Origin: Gallionella sp.
GTDB lineage: Bacteria > Pseudomonadota > Gammaproteobacteria > Burkholderiales > Gallionellaceae
NCBI GenBank assembly: GCA_028714895.1
Contig: JAQTLM010000004.1
Location: 62,001-126,000, forward strand
Length of the DNA stretch: 64,000 bases
Reading direction: 5' to 3'
In this document: positions 30,871 through 46,382 of the stretch, piece by piece
How the letters are laid out: the number at the start of each line of letters is the position of its first letter
How positions within the stretch are numbered: the stretch's first letter is position 1
Made by a program: the position numbers and the translations under genes
Notes under the pieces: model-generated
Databases searched by the model: none
Told to the model about the DNA's origin: nothing
Seen by the model: only the letters and a program-made list of their open reading frames with translations

Positions 30871-31914
30871 ATGGATTCTGATACCGCAAAATTGACCTGG
30901 TTAAAAAACCTGTACCCGGGCTATTTCGCCTTAACCATGGGGACGGGAATCATCGCTATCGCGCTGGATATGCTCAAGATGCCAGTGTTGTCGAATGTGC
31001 TGTATATGATCACGCTGATTTCCTGGTGTGCGTTACTAGGGCTATATACTTGGCGTCTCATACGTTTCCCGCAAGTCGTATGGACTGAGTTGATTAATCC
31101 GCGAACCACTTTTTTCTTTTTTTCCTTTGTTGCCGCAACCGATATTTCCGGGATCTTATTTCATCTCCATGGTCTGAATCGGCTTGCACTTTTGTGCTGG
31201 ATTGGCGCATTACTGGCATGGATGGCATTGCTCCACTGCAGCTTCAGTGTTCTAACGCTTCGTCACTCCGCGCGTAATGTGAGTGTCGTTCATGGCGGCT
31301 GGCTGATGTGCATAGTAGGCACACAGTCACTTGTTTTGCATGGCGTAAATGTTATTCCCCAATTGGGAAATTATGCCGCCTATATGATGGTTGGAATCTA
31401 TATGTTATGGGGGATAGGACTAATTCTTTATGGCATTTTCGTAACACTATTTTGTTATCGTATTTTCTTCCTGGAGATGAGTGATGATGACTACACCCCG
31501 CTGATGTGGGTCATCATGGGAGCCGCTGCCATCAGTGCCAATGCCAGTAGCGCTTTGGCTCTATCCAATCCCATTGTGCCGGTTCTTGTAGCTTTTCATT
31601 CTATTGTAGATATGGTGGCTCTTGTCTCCTGGACCTGGGCTACCTGGTGGATTCCTCTGTTGGTTGTTTTCGGGATTTGGAAGCATTTTGTTCGTCATAT
31701 TCCCTTGCGCTACGAGCCCATGCAATGGAGCATTGTATTTCCTCTTGGCATGTATGCCGTAACCAGTTTTAGACTCGCGCTTGCGGCTGAATTTGAACCA
31801 TTGCATTGGGTTTCCCATGCCATGGTATGGGTGGCTCTTTTTGTGTGGTGCCTGGTAATGATGGGGCTGCTTCGTCGCCTGATACAGCAGCAAAGCCTGA
31901 AAGGATTGCTATGA
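30871..31914 (+). CDS. SLAC1/TDT (tellurite-resistance/dicarboxylate) family membrane protein
   Basis: A 347-residue protein with about ten transmembrane helices. The N-terminal [18 protein letters not shown] is the TDT/SLAC1 family start, and [17 protein letters not shown] corresponds to the second pore-lining segment. The family includes anion channels, malate carriers and sulfite exporters, so the substrate is open. No good ribosome site precedes the ATG. It overlaps the CDF gene by ATGA. The region is somewhat AT-richer than its surroundings. Confidence 0.85.
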   Translation: MDSDTAKLTWLKNLYPGYFALTMGTGIIAIALDMLKMPVLSNVLYMITLISWCALLGLYTWRLIRFPQVVWTELINPRTTFFFFSFVAATDISGILFHLHGLNRLALLCWIGALLAWMALLHCSFSVLTLRHSARNVSVVHGGWLMCIVGTQSLVLHGVNVIPQLGNYAAYMMVGIYMLWGIGLILYGIFVTLFCYRIFFLEMSDDDYTPLMWVIMGAAAISANASSALALSNPIVPVLVAFHSIVDMVALVSWTWATWWIPLLVVFGIWKHFVRHIPLRYEPMQWSIVFPLGMYAVTSFRLALAAEFEPLHWVSHAMVWVALFVWCLVMMGLLRRLIQQQSLKGLL

Positions 31915-32843
31915 CAGAGAAGGCCAATAGCGCGCACACGCTGACCCCATCGCTCAAACGCTACGCTTGGCTATCCATCACGGCGGCGATTGCTACCATC
32001 CTGCTGAAAGGTGTGGCGTGGAAGATGACAGGTTCGGTCGGACTCCTGTCTGATGCCATCGAGTCATTTGTGAACCTCGCGGGAGCGATGATGGCCCTTT
32101 GGATGCTGACATTGGCGGAGCTCCCCGCCGACGACGATCACGCTCACGGACACGGTAAGGCTGAATATTTCTCCAGTGCTTTCGAGGGTTTCCTTATCCT
32201 GTTGGCGGCTCTCGCCATCGGCTATACGGCTGTCGACCGCCTGATGAATCCTGCGCCACTCGAAGCGGTGGGGGTTGGGTTGCTGGTTTCTGTGGTGGCA
32301 TCGATCATCAATTTTGTTACAGCTCGCATTTTGTTGGAGGTGGGAAAAAAGCGCAATTCGATAACCCTGGAAGCCGATGCGCATCACCTGATGACAGATG
32401 TATGGACATCGGTGGGAGTCATTGTCGGCGTCAGCTTGGTATGGCTGACTGGCTGGCTCTGGCTCGATCCGGTCATTGCTATGATTGTTGCAGCAAATAT
32501 TATCTGGACTGGTTGGCATCTCATGCATCGTTCAGCCGCCGGTCTGATGTATGTTTCATTGCCTGCAGAAAAACTGGAGCAAATTGAGGCGGTGTTAGCT
32601 GGGTATCGTGAGCAGGGACTGGATTTTCATGCTCTGCGCACCCGCCAAGCGGGAAGCCGCGCTTTCGTGACCTTGCACGTTCTGGTGCCTGGACACTGGA
32701 CGGTACAGCAGGGTCACGACTGGACAGAGCGTATAGAGGTAGATATACGCAACGCTATACCTCATGCGCATATCACTACCCACTTGGAAGCGATAGAGGA
32801 TCCAGTGTCAATGATTGACCAAGAGCTTGATCGAACACTATAA
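31911..32843 (+). CDS. Cation diffusion facilitator metal exporter
   Basis: A 310-residue CDF protein with six transmembrane helices. The helix-2 metal site reads [11 protein letters not shown], in which the usual His/Asp spacing is replaced by Glu/Asn. Helix 5 keeps [12 protein letters not shown] (HxxxD). A His-rich loop [16 protein letters not shown] links helices 2 and 3. The C-terminal cytoplasmic domain ends with [16 protein letters not shown] and [12 protein letters not shown]. The altered helix-2 site points to a Mn/Fe-type rather than a Zn-type exporter, which is inference. Translation is coupled to the SLAC1-family gene. Confidence 0.88.
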   Translation: MTEKANSAHTLTPSLKRYAWLSITAAIATILLKGVAWKMTGSVGLLSDAIESFVNLAGAMMALWMLTLAELPADDDHAHGHGKAEYFSSAFEGFLILLAALAIGYTAVDRLMNPAPLEAVGVGLLVSVVASIINFVTARILLEVGKKRNSITLEADAHHLMTDVWTSVGVIVGVSLVWLTGWLWLDPVIAMIVAANIIWTGWHLMHRSAAGLMYVSLPAEKLEQIEAVLAGYREQGLDFHALRTRQAGSRAFVTLHVLVPGHWTVQQGHDWTERIEVDIRNAIPHAHITTHLEAIEDPVSMIDQELDRTL

Positions 32844-33033
32844 ACAAAATTGCATTTAAAGTTCTTCCTGCCGATTGAATGTCTGCTTCCGAAAAAATCG
32901 ACTATCTGGTTTGTGTCGATTGCCGCATGTCGCCAAGTTCCGCTATCTGAAAATCTGAAGACTGCAATGGATCGTTAGCTGGACTTGATAAACAACTGGT
33001 TTGTATCGGTTAAGCATTCTTTCTTGGACATCA

Positions 33034-33063
33034 ACGCCATACGGAAACCACCAAGTATGGCGT
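33034..33063. terminator. Hairpin downstream of fumC
   Basis: ACGCCATAC (33034-33042) pairs perfectly with GTATGGCGT (33055-33063) around a 12-base loop, 30 bases beyond the fumC stop. No T-run follows on either strand, so it may be a processing or protective hairpin rather than an intrinsic terminator. The rest of the 249-bp gap to the CDF gene shows nothing recognisable. Confidence 0.4.
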
Positions 33064-33092
33064 GAGCAAAGCAAGGGCGGCTACGTACCTTC

Positions 33093-34586
33093 TCAGATTA
33101 CTTTTGGATGCACCATCTCCGCCGCCCGCACCCATAGGTCGAAGTCGGCTTCCGTGACATAACCCAATGCCAGCGCCGCCTGCTTCAGCGTGCCGCCGTC
33201 GCGGTGGGCGCGCTTGGCGATCTCGGCGGCACGGTCGTAGCCAATGTGCGGGGTCAGCGCGGTCACCAGCATCAGCGAGCGCTCCATCTGTTCCGCGATG
33301 CGCGCATGATTGGCCTCGATACCGCGCACGCAGTATTCCTCGAAGCTCACCATGCCGTCGGCCAGCATGCGCACGCTTTGCGCAAAATTGTGCGCAATGA
33401 GCGGCTTGAATACATTCAGCTCGAAGTTGCCGGAGGCGCCGCCGATGGTGATTGCGACGTCGTTGCCGAACACCTGGCAGCACAGCATGGTCAGCGCCTC
33501 GCACTGGGTCGGGTTCACCTTGCCCGGCATGATCGAGCTACCCGGTTCGTTCTCCGGGATGCTGATCTCGCCCAGCCCGGAGCGAGGCCCGGAGGCCAGC
33601 CAGCGCACGTCGTTGGCGATTTTCATCAGCGCGGCGGCCAGCGTCTTGAGCGCGCCGTGCGCGGCGACCAGCTCGTCGTTCGCGGCCAGCGCGGCAAACT
33701 TGTTGGCGGCGCTCTTGAACGGCAGGCCGGTGCTGCGCGCCAGTTCGGCGGCGACGCGCCCGCCGAATTCGGCATGGGTGTTCAGCCCGGTGCCGACTGC
33801 GGTGCCGCCGACGGCCAACTGGTGCAGCGGAATCTGTGTGGCGAGGATCGCCGCTTCCGCATGTTGCAGTTGCGCCGCATAACCGGAAAACTCCTGCCCC
33901 AGTGTCAACGGGGTAGCGTCCTGCAGATGGGTGCGGCCGATCTTGACGATGCCGCCGAACGCGGCGGATTTTTTCTCCAGCGTTGCGCGTAACGTGCGCA
34001 GCGACGGCAATAGTTGCCGGACAATGCCGGTGGCTGCGGCGACATGCATCGCGGTGGGGAAGATGTCGTTGGACGACTGGCCGAGATTCACCTCGTCGTT
34101 GGGGTGCACCTTCGACACGTTACCGACGAAGTCGGCCGTTTGCGGGAGAAGGTGCGATGCGGCCACTCCCGTACCCGTCGGCTCCGCCGCACCGTGTTGT
34201 GGCCGCACCAGCCGGCTCGTGCCGCGCGCGCCACCAAGCAGTTCCGAAGCGCGGTTGGCGAGCACCTCGTTCATGTTCATGTTGCTCTGCGTGCCCGAGC
34301 CGGTCTGCCAGACCGACAGCACGAACTCCTGATCGTGCTGGCCGGCCAGCACCTCGTCCGCCGCCTGCACGATGGCGGTGGTCTTCTCTTCACTCAGCAA
34401 TCCCAGGTCATGGTTGGCCAGCGCGCAGGCGCGCTTCACCGTCGCCAGCGCAAGGATGAGCTCCCGCGGCATCCGCTCGGTCGAGATATGGAAGTATTGC
34501 AGCGAGCGCTGCGTCTGCGCGCCCCACAGGCGTTCCGCCGGGACTTCGATAGTGCCGAAAGAGTCGCGTTCTGTTCTGCTGGTCAT
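33093..34586 (-). CDS. fumC: Class II fumarate hydratase with an extra internal segment
   Basis: Interconverts fumarate and malate in the TCA cycle. The signatures [39 protein letters not shown] and [16 protein letters not shown] are intact, as is the C-terminal domain. At 497 residues it is about 30 longer than E. coli FumC. The excess lies between GGARG (118-122) and VHPNDEVN (160-167), where E. coli has four residues and this protein has 37. The insert (about 34110-34220) stays in frame and contains an 8-bp inverted repeat. It falls in a loop ahead of the SSND catalytic segment. Confidence 0.95.
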   Translation of the reverse strand: MTSRTERDSFGTIEVPAERLWGAQTQRSLQYFHISTERMPRELILALATVKRACALANHDLGLLSEEKTTAIVQAADEVLAGQHDQEFVLSVWQTGSGTQSNMNMNEVLANRASELLGGARGTSRLVRPQHGAAEPTGTGVAASHLLPQTADFVGNVSKVHPNDEVNLGQSSNDIFPTAMHVAAATGIVRQLLPSLRTLRATLEKKSAAFGGIVKIGRTHLQDATPLTLGQEFSGYAAQLQHAEAAILATQIPLHQLAVGGTAVGTGLNTHAEFGGRVAAELARSTGLPFKSAANKFAALAANDELVAAHGALKTLAAALMKIANDVRWLASGPRSGLGEISIPENEPGSSIMPGKVNPTQCEALTMLCCQVFGNDVAITIGGASGNFELNVFKPLIAHNFAQSVRMLADGMVSFEEYCVRGIEANHARIAEQMERSLMLVTALTPHIGYDRAAEIAKRAHRDGGTLKQAALALGYVTEADFDLWVRAAEMVHPKVI

Positions 34587-34610
34587 GGTGTTTTCCTCCT
34601 ATGGGAAAGT

Positions 34611-34716
34611 CCCTCTCCCACGGGTGGGAGAGGGGTTGGGGTGAGGGGCGCTGAACATGGATGCATGATTTTACAACCCCTCATCCCCAGCCCTTCTCCC
34701 GCCTGCGGGAGAAGGT
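34611..34716. repeat. Two facing CCCTCTCCC-type palindromic repeats
   Basis: The fumC-acnA gap contains TCCCTCTCCCACGGGTGGGAGAGG (34611 onward, then GGTTGGGGTGAGGGG) and, about 25 bases on, a second unit CCCCTCATCCCCAGCCC with CTTCTCCCGCCTGCGGGAGAAGG to 34716. Each half forms its own strong stem, and the two together form a long inverted pair. They resemble the repeats at 16883 and 18901. They may end acnA transcription or shield mRNA ends. Confidence 0.7.
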
Positions 34717-34725
34717 GGTGGTGTC

Positions 34726-37569
<2,844 letters not shown>

Positions 37570-37642
37570 GGCAGAATCTCCGGATTGATGGGATGCACGA
37601 CTGACTACCAAACTACTACCAAATACCTAACTTAACTACCAA

Positions 37643-37839
37643 GGCGCCTCGAAGAACCGTAGCGAGCGGCTTGAGTGCAAGGCGCACGGAGCTTTGCATG
37701 GCCATTCGACTTAGCTGGCAATAATACGCCAGCTAAGTCGCTGGTCAACGCAGAAACCGGAATGTACAAAAAGTACATGAGGATTTCGAGTGCCGAGCAA
37801 CGCCGCAATCAAGCCGCGCAGTAGGTTATTCGAGGTGCC
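37643..37839. mobile_element. MITE-like element with terminal inverted repeats and palindromic core
   Basis: GGCGCCTCGAAGAACC (37643-37658) matches the complement of 37824-37839 at 14 of 16 positions. The interior carries a minus-strand copy of the palindromic core (37699-37746), then AACGCAG, AAACCGGAATGTACAAAAAGT and a GCAACGCCGC block. Most of this is nearly identical, in reverse orientation, to 59998-60170. It is non-coding and fills the gap between the acnA start and the def stop (def ends 3 bp beyond it). Confidence 0.8.
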
Positions 37840-37842
37840 TCG

Positions 37843-38376
37843 CTATTCGTCCTGCAATGCCTGGCCGGGAAACAACTCTTCCGTATAGCCGAATTTGGTT
37901 ATGTCCCGAATGCGCATTGGATACAAAACTCCGTCCAGATGATCGCATTCGTGCTGCACAACGCGTGCATGGAACCCGCTCGCCGTCCTGTCAATCAGTG
38001 TGCCTTGTTCGTCATAACCCTGATAGCAGACATTCTGAAAGCGCGGCACGAGTCCGCGCAAGCCAGGCAGGCTCAAGCAACCTTCCCAGGCATCCTCAAT
38101 GATCTCATCCAGCACCATGATGACCGGGTTGATAAGCACGGTTTCCGGCACTTCTTCCGCATCCGGATAGCGCGGATTCTTTTGCACGCCGAAGATCACC
38201 ACGCGCAAACCCACGCCGATCTGCGGCGCAGCCAACCCCGCACCGTTCAAGGCTTGCATGGTGTCGCGCATATCCGCCAGCAAGGCGCGCAGTTCTTCAC
38301 CGCCAAAGCCGCTGACCGGCCCGGCGCGCTGCAGCAACCGCGCATCGCCCATGCGCAATACCGGCCTAATCGCCAT
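37843..38376 (-). CDS. def: Peptide deformylase
   Basis: Metal-dependent removal of the N-formyl group from nascent proteins. The 177-residue protein has all three family motifs: [12 protein letters not shown] (motif 1), [11 protein letters not shown] with the metal Cys (motif 2) and [14 protein letters not shown] with HExxH (motif 3). It overlaps mtnP by 11 bp and is probably translated from the same mRNA. A def gene next to fmt is the more usual arrangement, so this is probably a second or relocated copy. That cannot be checked in this window. Confidence 0.95.
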   Translation of the reverse strand: MAIRPVLRMGDARLLQRAGPVSGFGGEELRALLADMRDTMQALNGAGLAAPQIGVGLRVVIFGVQKNPRYPDAEEVPETVLINPVIMVLDEIIEDAWEGCLSLPGLRGLVPRFQNVCYQGYDEQGTLIDRTASGFHARVVQHECDHLDGVLYPMRIRDITKFGYTEELFPGQALQDE

Positions 38377-39112
38377 CGCAACTCACCACGCATTCAAGGA
38401 TGCTGCGTACCCGTTCCATCGCCTCACTGGCGGTGACATTGACCTGTTCCATATTGATTCCTTGCTTGTTGTCGCCGCGCCCCGCCGCATAATTCACGAC
38501 CACTGCGATGATGGCGTAATTCAGCCCCAACTCCATCGCCAGCGCAGTTTCCGGCATGCCGGTCATGCCGACCATGTCCGCACCGTCCCGTTCGTAACGA
38601 TTAATTTCCGCGATGCTGTCCAGGCGCGGCCCTTGTGTCGCGGCATACACACCGCCATCCACGCAGGGCTGCTGCACAATGTTCGCGCTGCGTAAAATCT
38701 GGTCGCGCAATTTCGGGCAATAGGGCAAGGTGAAATTGGCGTTGGTATAGGTCGTGTCGCGCGTATCGTAAAAAGTGGCATCGCGCCCGTGGGTGTAGTC
38801 GATGATCTGATCCGGCACGACAATGGTACCGGGCATCAAATCGGCGCGAATGCCGCCCACCGTCGCAATCGAGACGACATTGCTCACGCCCTGTTCACGC
38901 AACGCCCACAGATTGGCGCGATAATTCACCAAGTGCGGCGGGATGGTGTGCCCAAAGCCGTGGCGCGCCAGAAAAATCACCTCATGCTGATTCAGCGTAC
39001 CGAACAGAAATGCGCCGGAAGGCTCGCCATAAGGTGTGCGCATTACCTGACGATGGGTGATTTCCAGGCTCGCCAGTTCTGTCAGGCCGCGGCCGCCAAT
39101 AATTGCCAACAT
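38366..39112 (-). CDS. mtnP: S-methyl-5'-thioinosine / purine nucleoside phosphorylase
   Basis: A 248-residue phosphorylase of the MTAP/PNP family. It has the N-terminal IIGGRGL phosphate loop, [46 protein letters not shown] and the NYAAGRGD region, which carries the substitutions typical of methylthioinosine phosphorylases. It would salvage purine and methylthioribose. Its position beside hpt suits purine salvage. Exact nucleoside specificity is inference. Confidence 0.88.
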   Translation of the reverse strand: MLAIIGGRGLTELASLEITHRQVMRTPYGEPSGAFLFGTLNQHEVIFLARHGFGHTIPPHLVNYRANLWALREQGVSNVVSIATVGGIRADLMPGTIVVPDQIIDYTHGRDATFYDTRDTTYTNANFTLPYCPKLRDQILRSANIVQQPCVDGGVYAATQGPRLDSIAEINRYERDGADMVGMTGMPETALAMELGLNYAIIAVVVNYAAGRGDNKQGINMEQVNVTASEAMERVRSILECVVSCDGD

Positions 39113-39114
39113 AA

Positions 39115-39666
39115 TTACTTTCCCTTCACTGCATAAATGGCGGGCAGATTACGCCACGCTCCTTCGATATCCATGCCATAACCGAACACAAAACGATCCG
39201 CCAACTCCACCCCGACAAAATCGGCATGGATCGGCTTGTCCCTGCCATGCCCCTTGTCGGCGAACACCGCGCTGTAAAATTTACTCGCGCCCAACTCCAT
39301 CACGCGCTGGCGCAGGGCCGCCAGGGTGTGGCCTTCATCGAGAATATCGTCCACCACCAGTACCACACGGCCGCGCACATTCTCACACGGTTCGACCTTC
39401 CAGCATATCTTTCCGCCGTGCGTCGCGTCGCCATAACGCGACACATGCACATAATCGAAATCCAGCGGAAAATCGAGCAGCGGCAGCAACTGCCCGGTGA
39501 ACACCACCGCGCCGCCCATCACCGACAACACCAGCGGATGCGTATCCGCCAGCGCGGCGTTGATTTGCTGCGCAACTTGGTGCAGCGATACCTGCACCTG
39601 CTCCGCCGGATACAGCAATTCGGCCTGTTGCAGAATGTCGCGGGCGCGCTGAACCGAAGTGCCCAT
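39115..39666 (-). CDS. hpt: Hypoxanthine-guanine phosphoribosyltransferase
   Basis: A 183-residue phosphoribosyltransferase that salvages hypoxanthine/guanine with PRPP. The PRPP loop is VVLVVDDILDEGHTLAAL (about residues 100-117). SVMGGAVVFTGQLL is the flexible-loop region, and FVGVELADRFVFGYGMD is the C-terminal base-binding part. It lies 2 bp upstream of mtnP, with galU just upstream of it, so def, mtnP and hpt form a salvage/processing block. Confidence 0.93.
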   Translation of the reverse strand: MGTSVQRARDILQQAELLYPAEQVQVSLHQVAQQINAALADTHPLVLSVMGGAVVFTGQLLPLLDFPLDFDYVHVSRYGDATHGGKICWKVEPCENVRGRVVLVVDDILDEGHTLAALRQRVMELGASKFYSAVFADKGHGRDKPIHADFVGVELADRFVFGYGMDIEGAWRNLPAIYAVKGK

Positions 39667-39669
39667 ATC

Positions 39670-40536
39670 CTATTTCAGGCCGCCCAGATACGCGGCAAAT
39701 TCGTCGCACACTTCCGGATGCTTCAACCCCAATGCCACGGTCGCCTGCAAATAACCCAGCTTCGAACCGCAATCATAGCGCGTGCCCTTGAAGCGGTAGG
39801 CAAGCATTTTCTCTTCTTGCATCAGTGCGGCAATGCCGTCAGTCAACTGAATCTCTCCGCCCGCCCCGGCCTGTATTTTTTCCAGATGATGAAAGATGCG
39901 CGGCGTGAGGATGTAGCGCCCCACCACAGCAAGCGTCGAAGGCGCGTCTTCCGGCTTGGGCTTTTCGACGATGGCATTCACCTGTTCAATATCCGCTGCC
40001 AGCGGTGTGCTGCCGACGATACCGTATTGGCGGGTCTGCTCGCGCGGCACGTCCTGTACGCCCAGGATCGAGCACTGATGCTGCCGGAACACGTCCACCA
40101 TCTGGCTGACGATGGGTGTATCGCCGTCGATCAGATCGTCCGCCAGAATCACCGCAAACGGTTCATCCTGCACCACCGGCTGTGCGCACAGCACCGCGTG
40201 CCCCAGGCCCAACGGCTCGGCCTGGCGGATGTAGATGCAATTGATGTGCGCCGGGATCACTTCGCGCACCACGCGCAGCAACTCCTCCTTGCCGCGCATC
40301 GCCAGCTCGGCTTCCAGCTCGTAGGCCTTGTCGAAATGATCCTCGATCGCGCGCTTGTTGCGGCCGGTGATGAACACCATGTCGGTGATGCCCGCCGCCA
40401 CTGCCTCTTCCACCGCATACTGGATCAGCGGCTTGTCCACGATGGGCATCATCTCCTTCGGGCTGGCCTTGGTGGCCGGCAGGAAGCGGCTGCCCATGCC
40501 GGCTACGGGGAACACGGCTTTCGTTATTTTTTTCAT
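39670..40536 (-). CDS. galU: UTP-glucose-1-phosphate uridylyltransferase
   Basis: Makes UDP-glucose for envelope polysaccharides. The 288-residue protein carries the nucleotidyltransferase loop [23 protein letters not shown] at the N-terminus, then [33 protein letters not shown] and [20 protein letters not shown] four bases before the ATG at 40536 sets the start over 40554. It is separated from ligA by a pair of AGCCACGGAT-type repeats. Confidence 0.95.
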   Translation of the reverse strand: MKKITKAVFPVAGMGSRFLPATKASPKEMMPIVDKPLIQYAVEEAVAAGITDMVFITGRNKRAIEDHFDKAYELEAELAMRGKEELLRVVREVIPAHINCIYIRQAEPLGLGHAVLCAQPVVQDEPFAVILADDLIDGDTPIVSQMVDVFRQHQCSILGVQDVPREQTRQYGIVGSTPLAADIEQVNAIVEKPKPEDAPSTLAVVGRYILTPRIFHHLEKIQAGAGGEIQLTDGIAALMQEEKMLAYRFKGTRYDCGSKLGYLQATVALGLKHPEVCDEFAAYLGGLK

Positions 40537-40564
40537 AAATCCCTCCCAACCCAAAAAGTGATTC

Positions 40565-40640
40565 AGCTACGGATTAACACGGATTGGCACGGCTGGTCGG
40601 CTTGTTTATCCGTGAATATCCGTGTTAATCCGTGGCTATT
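40565..40640. repeat. Inverted pair of AGC(C/T)ACGGATTAACACGGAT repeats
   Basis: A plus-oriented copy (40565-40592) and a minus-oriented copy (40605-40640) form a long hairpin that fills the ligA-galU gap. The sequence belongs to the family seen at 9211-9300, so this repeat occurs at least twice in 31 kb. It ends at the ligA stop codon and could serve as a transcript end for ligA. Confidence 0.8.
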
Positions 40641-43999
<3,359 letters not shown>

Positions 44000-44084
44000 A
44001 GCGGGAACCATAACAGGATGTTCAGAATGACGGAGATTATCTCAAGCCGCGCCATAATAGGGAACCGCTGATTCGGCGATCCCC

Positions 44085-45140
44085 CTAAACAAGCGGCAAT
44101 TCCGCGTTGCTCATGCCGATGGCGGCAACTTCGTCCAGCGCCTTGAGGAAGGCATGGTGCTCGTGCAGTTTGGCCAGCGAATCGGGATGGGCCTTGCCGC
44201 GCATCTGCGCGAGACGCGCCTTGCTGGTGGCAGGCATCTCCCAATGCAGTCCTCGCAGCAATTCATCCGCCGATGCCGGCTTGTTGCACACCAGCACCAT
44301 GTCGCAACCGGCGTTGAGCGCGGCCTCGGCACGCTGCACGATGCCGCCCGCGACCGTCGCGCCTTCCATGCTCAGGTCGTCGCTGAAGATGACGCCCTCG
44401 AAGCCCAGTTGCCCGCGCAAGATGCCCTTCAGCCAGATCGGCGAAAACCCCGCCGGCCGGCTGTCCACCTTCGGGTAAATGACATGCGCGGGCATCACCG
44501 CATTCAGGCCGTAATTCACCATCTGCTGGAACGGGATCAGGTCACATAGCTCGATGTCGGTGTAGCTGCGCTCATCCACCGGAATATCCAGGTGCGAATC
44601 GGCCTGCACAAAACCGTGCCCCGGAAAATGCTTGCCGACGGTATGCATCCCGCCTTGTCTCAATCCTATCAGCAGGCTGTGCGCCAGCTCGGCAATCGCC
44701 TGCGGCTCGCTGTGGAATGCGCGGTCGCCGATCACGCTGCTTTGCCCGTAATCCACATCCAGCACCGGCGTAAAACTGAAATCCACGCCGCAAGCGCGCA
44801 GCTCCGCCGCCAGCACATAACCGACCTGCTGCGCCAGATGGCGCGCGCGCTGCGGATGCGCATCCCAGATCTTGCCGAGCTCGCGCATCGCGGGAATCTT
44901 CGTGAAGCCCGCGCGGAAACGCTGCACCCGCCCGCCCTCGTGATCCACCGCGATCAGCAGCGGCGGCGCGCGCAGCGCATGGATCGCGGCAGTGAGTTCG
45001 GCCAGCTGGCCGGGCGACTCATAGTTGCGCGCGAACAGGATCACCCCGCCGACCAGCGGATGCCGCAGCCGCGCCTCGTCCTCCGCGGTCAGCCGCGTCC
45101 CCAGCACATCCAGCATCACCGGCCCCAAGCCCATAAACAC
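44085..45140 (-). CDS. nagZ: Beta-N-acetylhexosaminidase (murein recycling)
   Basis: Removes GlcNAc from anhydromuropeptides in the cytoplasm. The 351-residue GH3 enzyme shows [33 protein letters not shown] with the catalytic His/Asp pair, MPAHVIYP and the nucleophile Asp in [13 protein letters not shown]. In many betaproteobacteria nagZ directly follows acpS. Here two extra genes (45351-47906) separate them, which marks an insertion site. Confidence 0.96.
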   Translation of the reverse strand: MFMGLGPVMLDVLGTRLTAEDEARLRHPLVGGVILFARNYESPGQLAELTAAIHALRAPPLLIAVDHEGGRVQRFRAGFTKIPAMRELGKIWDAHPQRARHLAQQVGYVLAAELRACGVDFSFTPVLDVDYGQSSVIGDRAFHSEPQAIAELAHSLLIGLRQGGMHTVGKHFPGHGFVQADSHLDIPVDERSYTDIELCDLIPFQQMVNYGLNAVMPAHVIYPKVDSRPAGFSPIWLKGILRGQLGFEGVIFSDDLSMEGATVAGGIVQRAEAALNAGCDMVLVCNKPASADELLRGLHWEMPATSKARLAQMRGKAHPDSLAKLHEHHAFLKALDEVAAIGMSNAELPLV

Positions 45141-45350
45141 TCCCGATTGGTTAAATTCGAATGCGGCGGATTATAAGGCCATTAGCGAAAAAACCGCGCC
45201 GAGACCACATCATCATTGAAGAATAGGCCGTTCGGCATATTGATTTCTGGTTGGAATGCTGGAACACTGCGCGGCATGACAATAAAGAAATGATGAAATA
45301 CAAATTTCTGGTTAACGCTGCATGATTTATAGCTAGGGATCAACTCCCCC

Positions 45351-46310
45351 ATGTCCAAAGGCCCACGCAAGTACTTCACCGAATTCGTGCTCAATATCTA
45401 CTCGGCTGAGCCTGCTATGGTGTCGCCCTCTAATCTTGATAATCTCGTTTACGAAAACGAGGAAGCCCGGACTCAGATTCGGAACTCCAACATCTACCTG
45501 ATTCTAAAACGTCCACGAATAGCCTTTGTTCCCAACAGCATTGCCATCCATAATTGTGAAGTAGTTGGCGAACTTTCTGTTCAACTCGAGGACAAGACGC
45601 CTACATTCCCATTTCACCTACGTGGCGCCCTTCCCGATGAGGTCACCTCCGTAGCCTCACTTAAGTACCCATACACCAAACTCTCTCTTCTTTCGGCAGG
45701 CGGCGAGAACCTAATGACCTATCCCCTCGCGTTCCTTCTCAAGCATTGTGAGGTACAACTGAATGGTCTAGACAATCAAGAGGTTGTCTACGTCGGCCAG
45801 GCATTCGGGGCTGCCGGTGAAAGATCCGCCGTAAAAAGGCTTTCCTCTCATTCAACGCTGCAAAAGATCTTGGCCGACATCACGGCAAACGAGCCCCACA
45901 TGGAGGTACTGCTGGCGCTCTATAGCTTTGGCTTCCATCGCTTCGTATTAAGCATGGATGGCACCGTCCCCGTTCAGATCGACGGTGATTCTGATCGACA
46001 GCACTACCAGCAAGTGCTTCAGTCTCAGTTCAAGCGCTCTATGCGCATTTCTCTTGCCGAAGCCGCGTTGATTCGACACTTCGAGCCGAGGTACAACAAG
46101 GTGTACAAGACCGGCTTCCCCCACCAGCGACTGAAGATACTGAAGAAACTGTACGACTTCGATTTCGCTGGGCTTGCTGTTGAGGCCAGCGTCGAAGACC
46201 ATGGCATGCGGCTGTACTCCGAGAAACAGAGCCCAAAGTTTCACCACATCGCAAAGTTTAATCTGCATGACCCGGCTACTCGAAAGAGCTTCTTCTTCGC
46301 CGAGCCCTAA
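45351..46310 (+). CDS. Hypothetical protein with GIY-YIG-like C-terminal half
   Basis: A 319-residue protein of unknown family. Residues about 145-190 (EVVYVGQAF, then RLSSHSTLQKILADI) resemble the first half of a GIY-YIG nuclease fold. EAALIRHFEPRYNKVYKTGFP (about 236-256) resembles its Glu/Asn-containing second half, with FPHQRLKILKKL after it. The N-terminal half (about 1-140) is beta-rich and unrecognised. It has its own orientation and base composition, closer to 50% GC than its neighbours, and sits between nagZ and acpS with a GGDEF gene, which suggests acquired DNA. No strong ribosome site or promoter was identified in the 210-bp upstream gap. Confidence 0.7.
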   Translation: MSKGPRKYFTEFVLNIYSAEPAMVSPSNLDNLVYENEEARTQIRNSNIYLILKRPRIAFVPNSIAIHNCEVVGELSVQLEDKTPTFPFHLRGALPDEVTSVASLKYPYTKLSLLSAGGENLMTYPLAFLLKHCEVQLNGLDNQEVVYVGQAFGAAGERSAVKRLSSHSTLQKILADITANEPHMEVLLALYSFGFHRFVLSMDGTVPVQIDGDSDRQHYQQVLQSQFKRSMRISLAEAALIRHFEPRYNKVYKTGFPHQRLKILKKLYDFDFAGLAVEASVEDHGMRLYSEKQSPKFHHIAKFNLHDPATRKSFFFAEP

Positions 46311-46323
46311 CCTCTCCAGCCTC

Positions 46324-46358
46324 GTAGCCCGCATTTCGCTACGCTTCATGCGGGCTAC
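46324..46358. terminator. Bidirectional hairpin between convergent genes
   Basis: GTAGCCCGCAT (46324-46334) pairs perfectly with ATGCGGGCTAC (46348-46358) around a 13-base loop. It lies 14 bases after the hypothetical gene and 25 bases after the GGDEF stop. It has no T-run but is well placed to end both transcripts. The GTAGCCCGCAT...ATGCGGGCTAC form is also a common dispersed repeat. Confidence 0.55.
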
Positions 46359-46382
46359 TTGCTAACCCTGCGCTAATCCGCC

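Noticed and set aside
45141..45350. Gap between nagZ and the GIY-YIG-like gene as an attachment site
   Set aside because: No tRNA end, direct repeat or integrase was found; only ordinary AT-richer sequence is visible.
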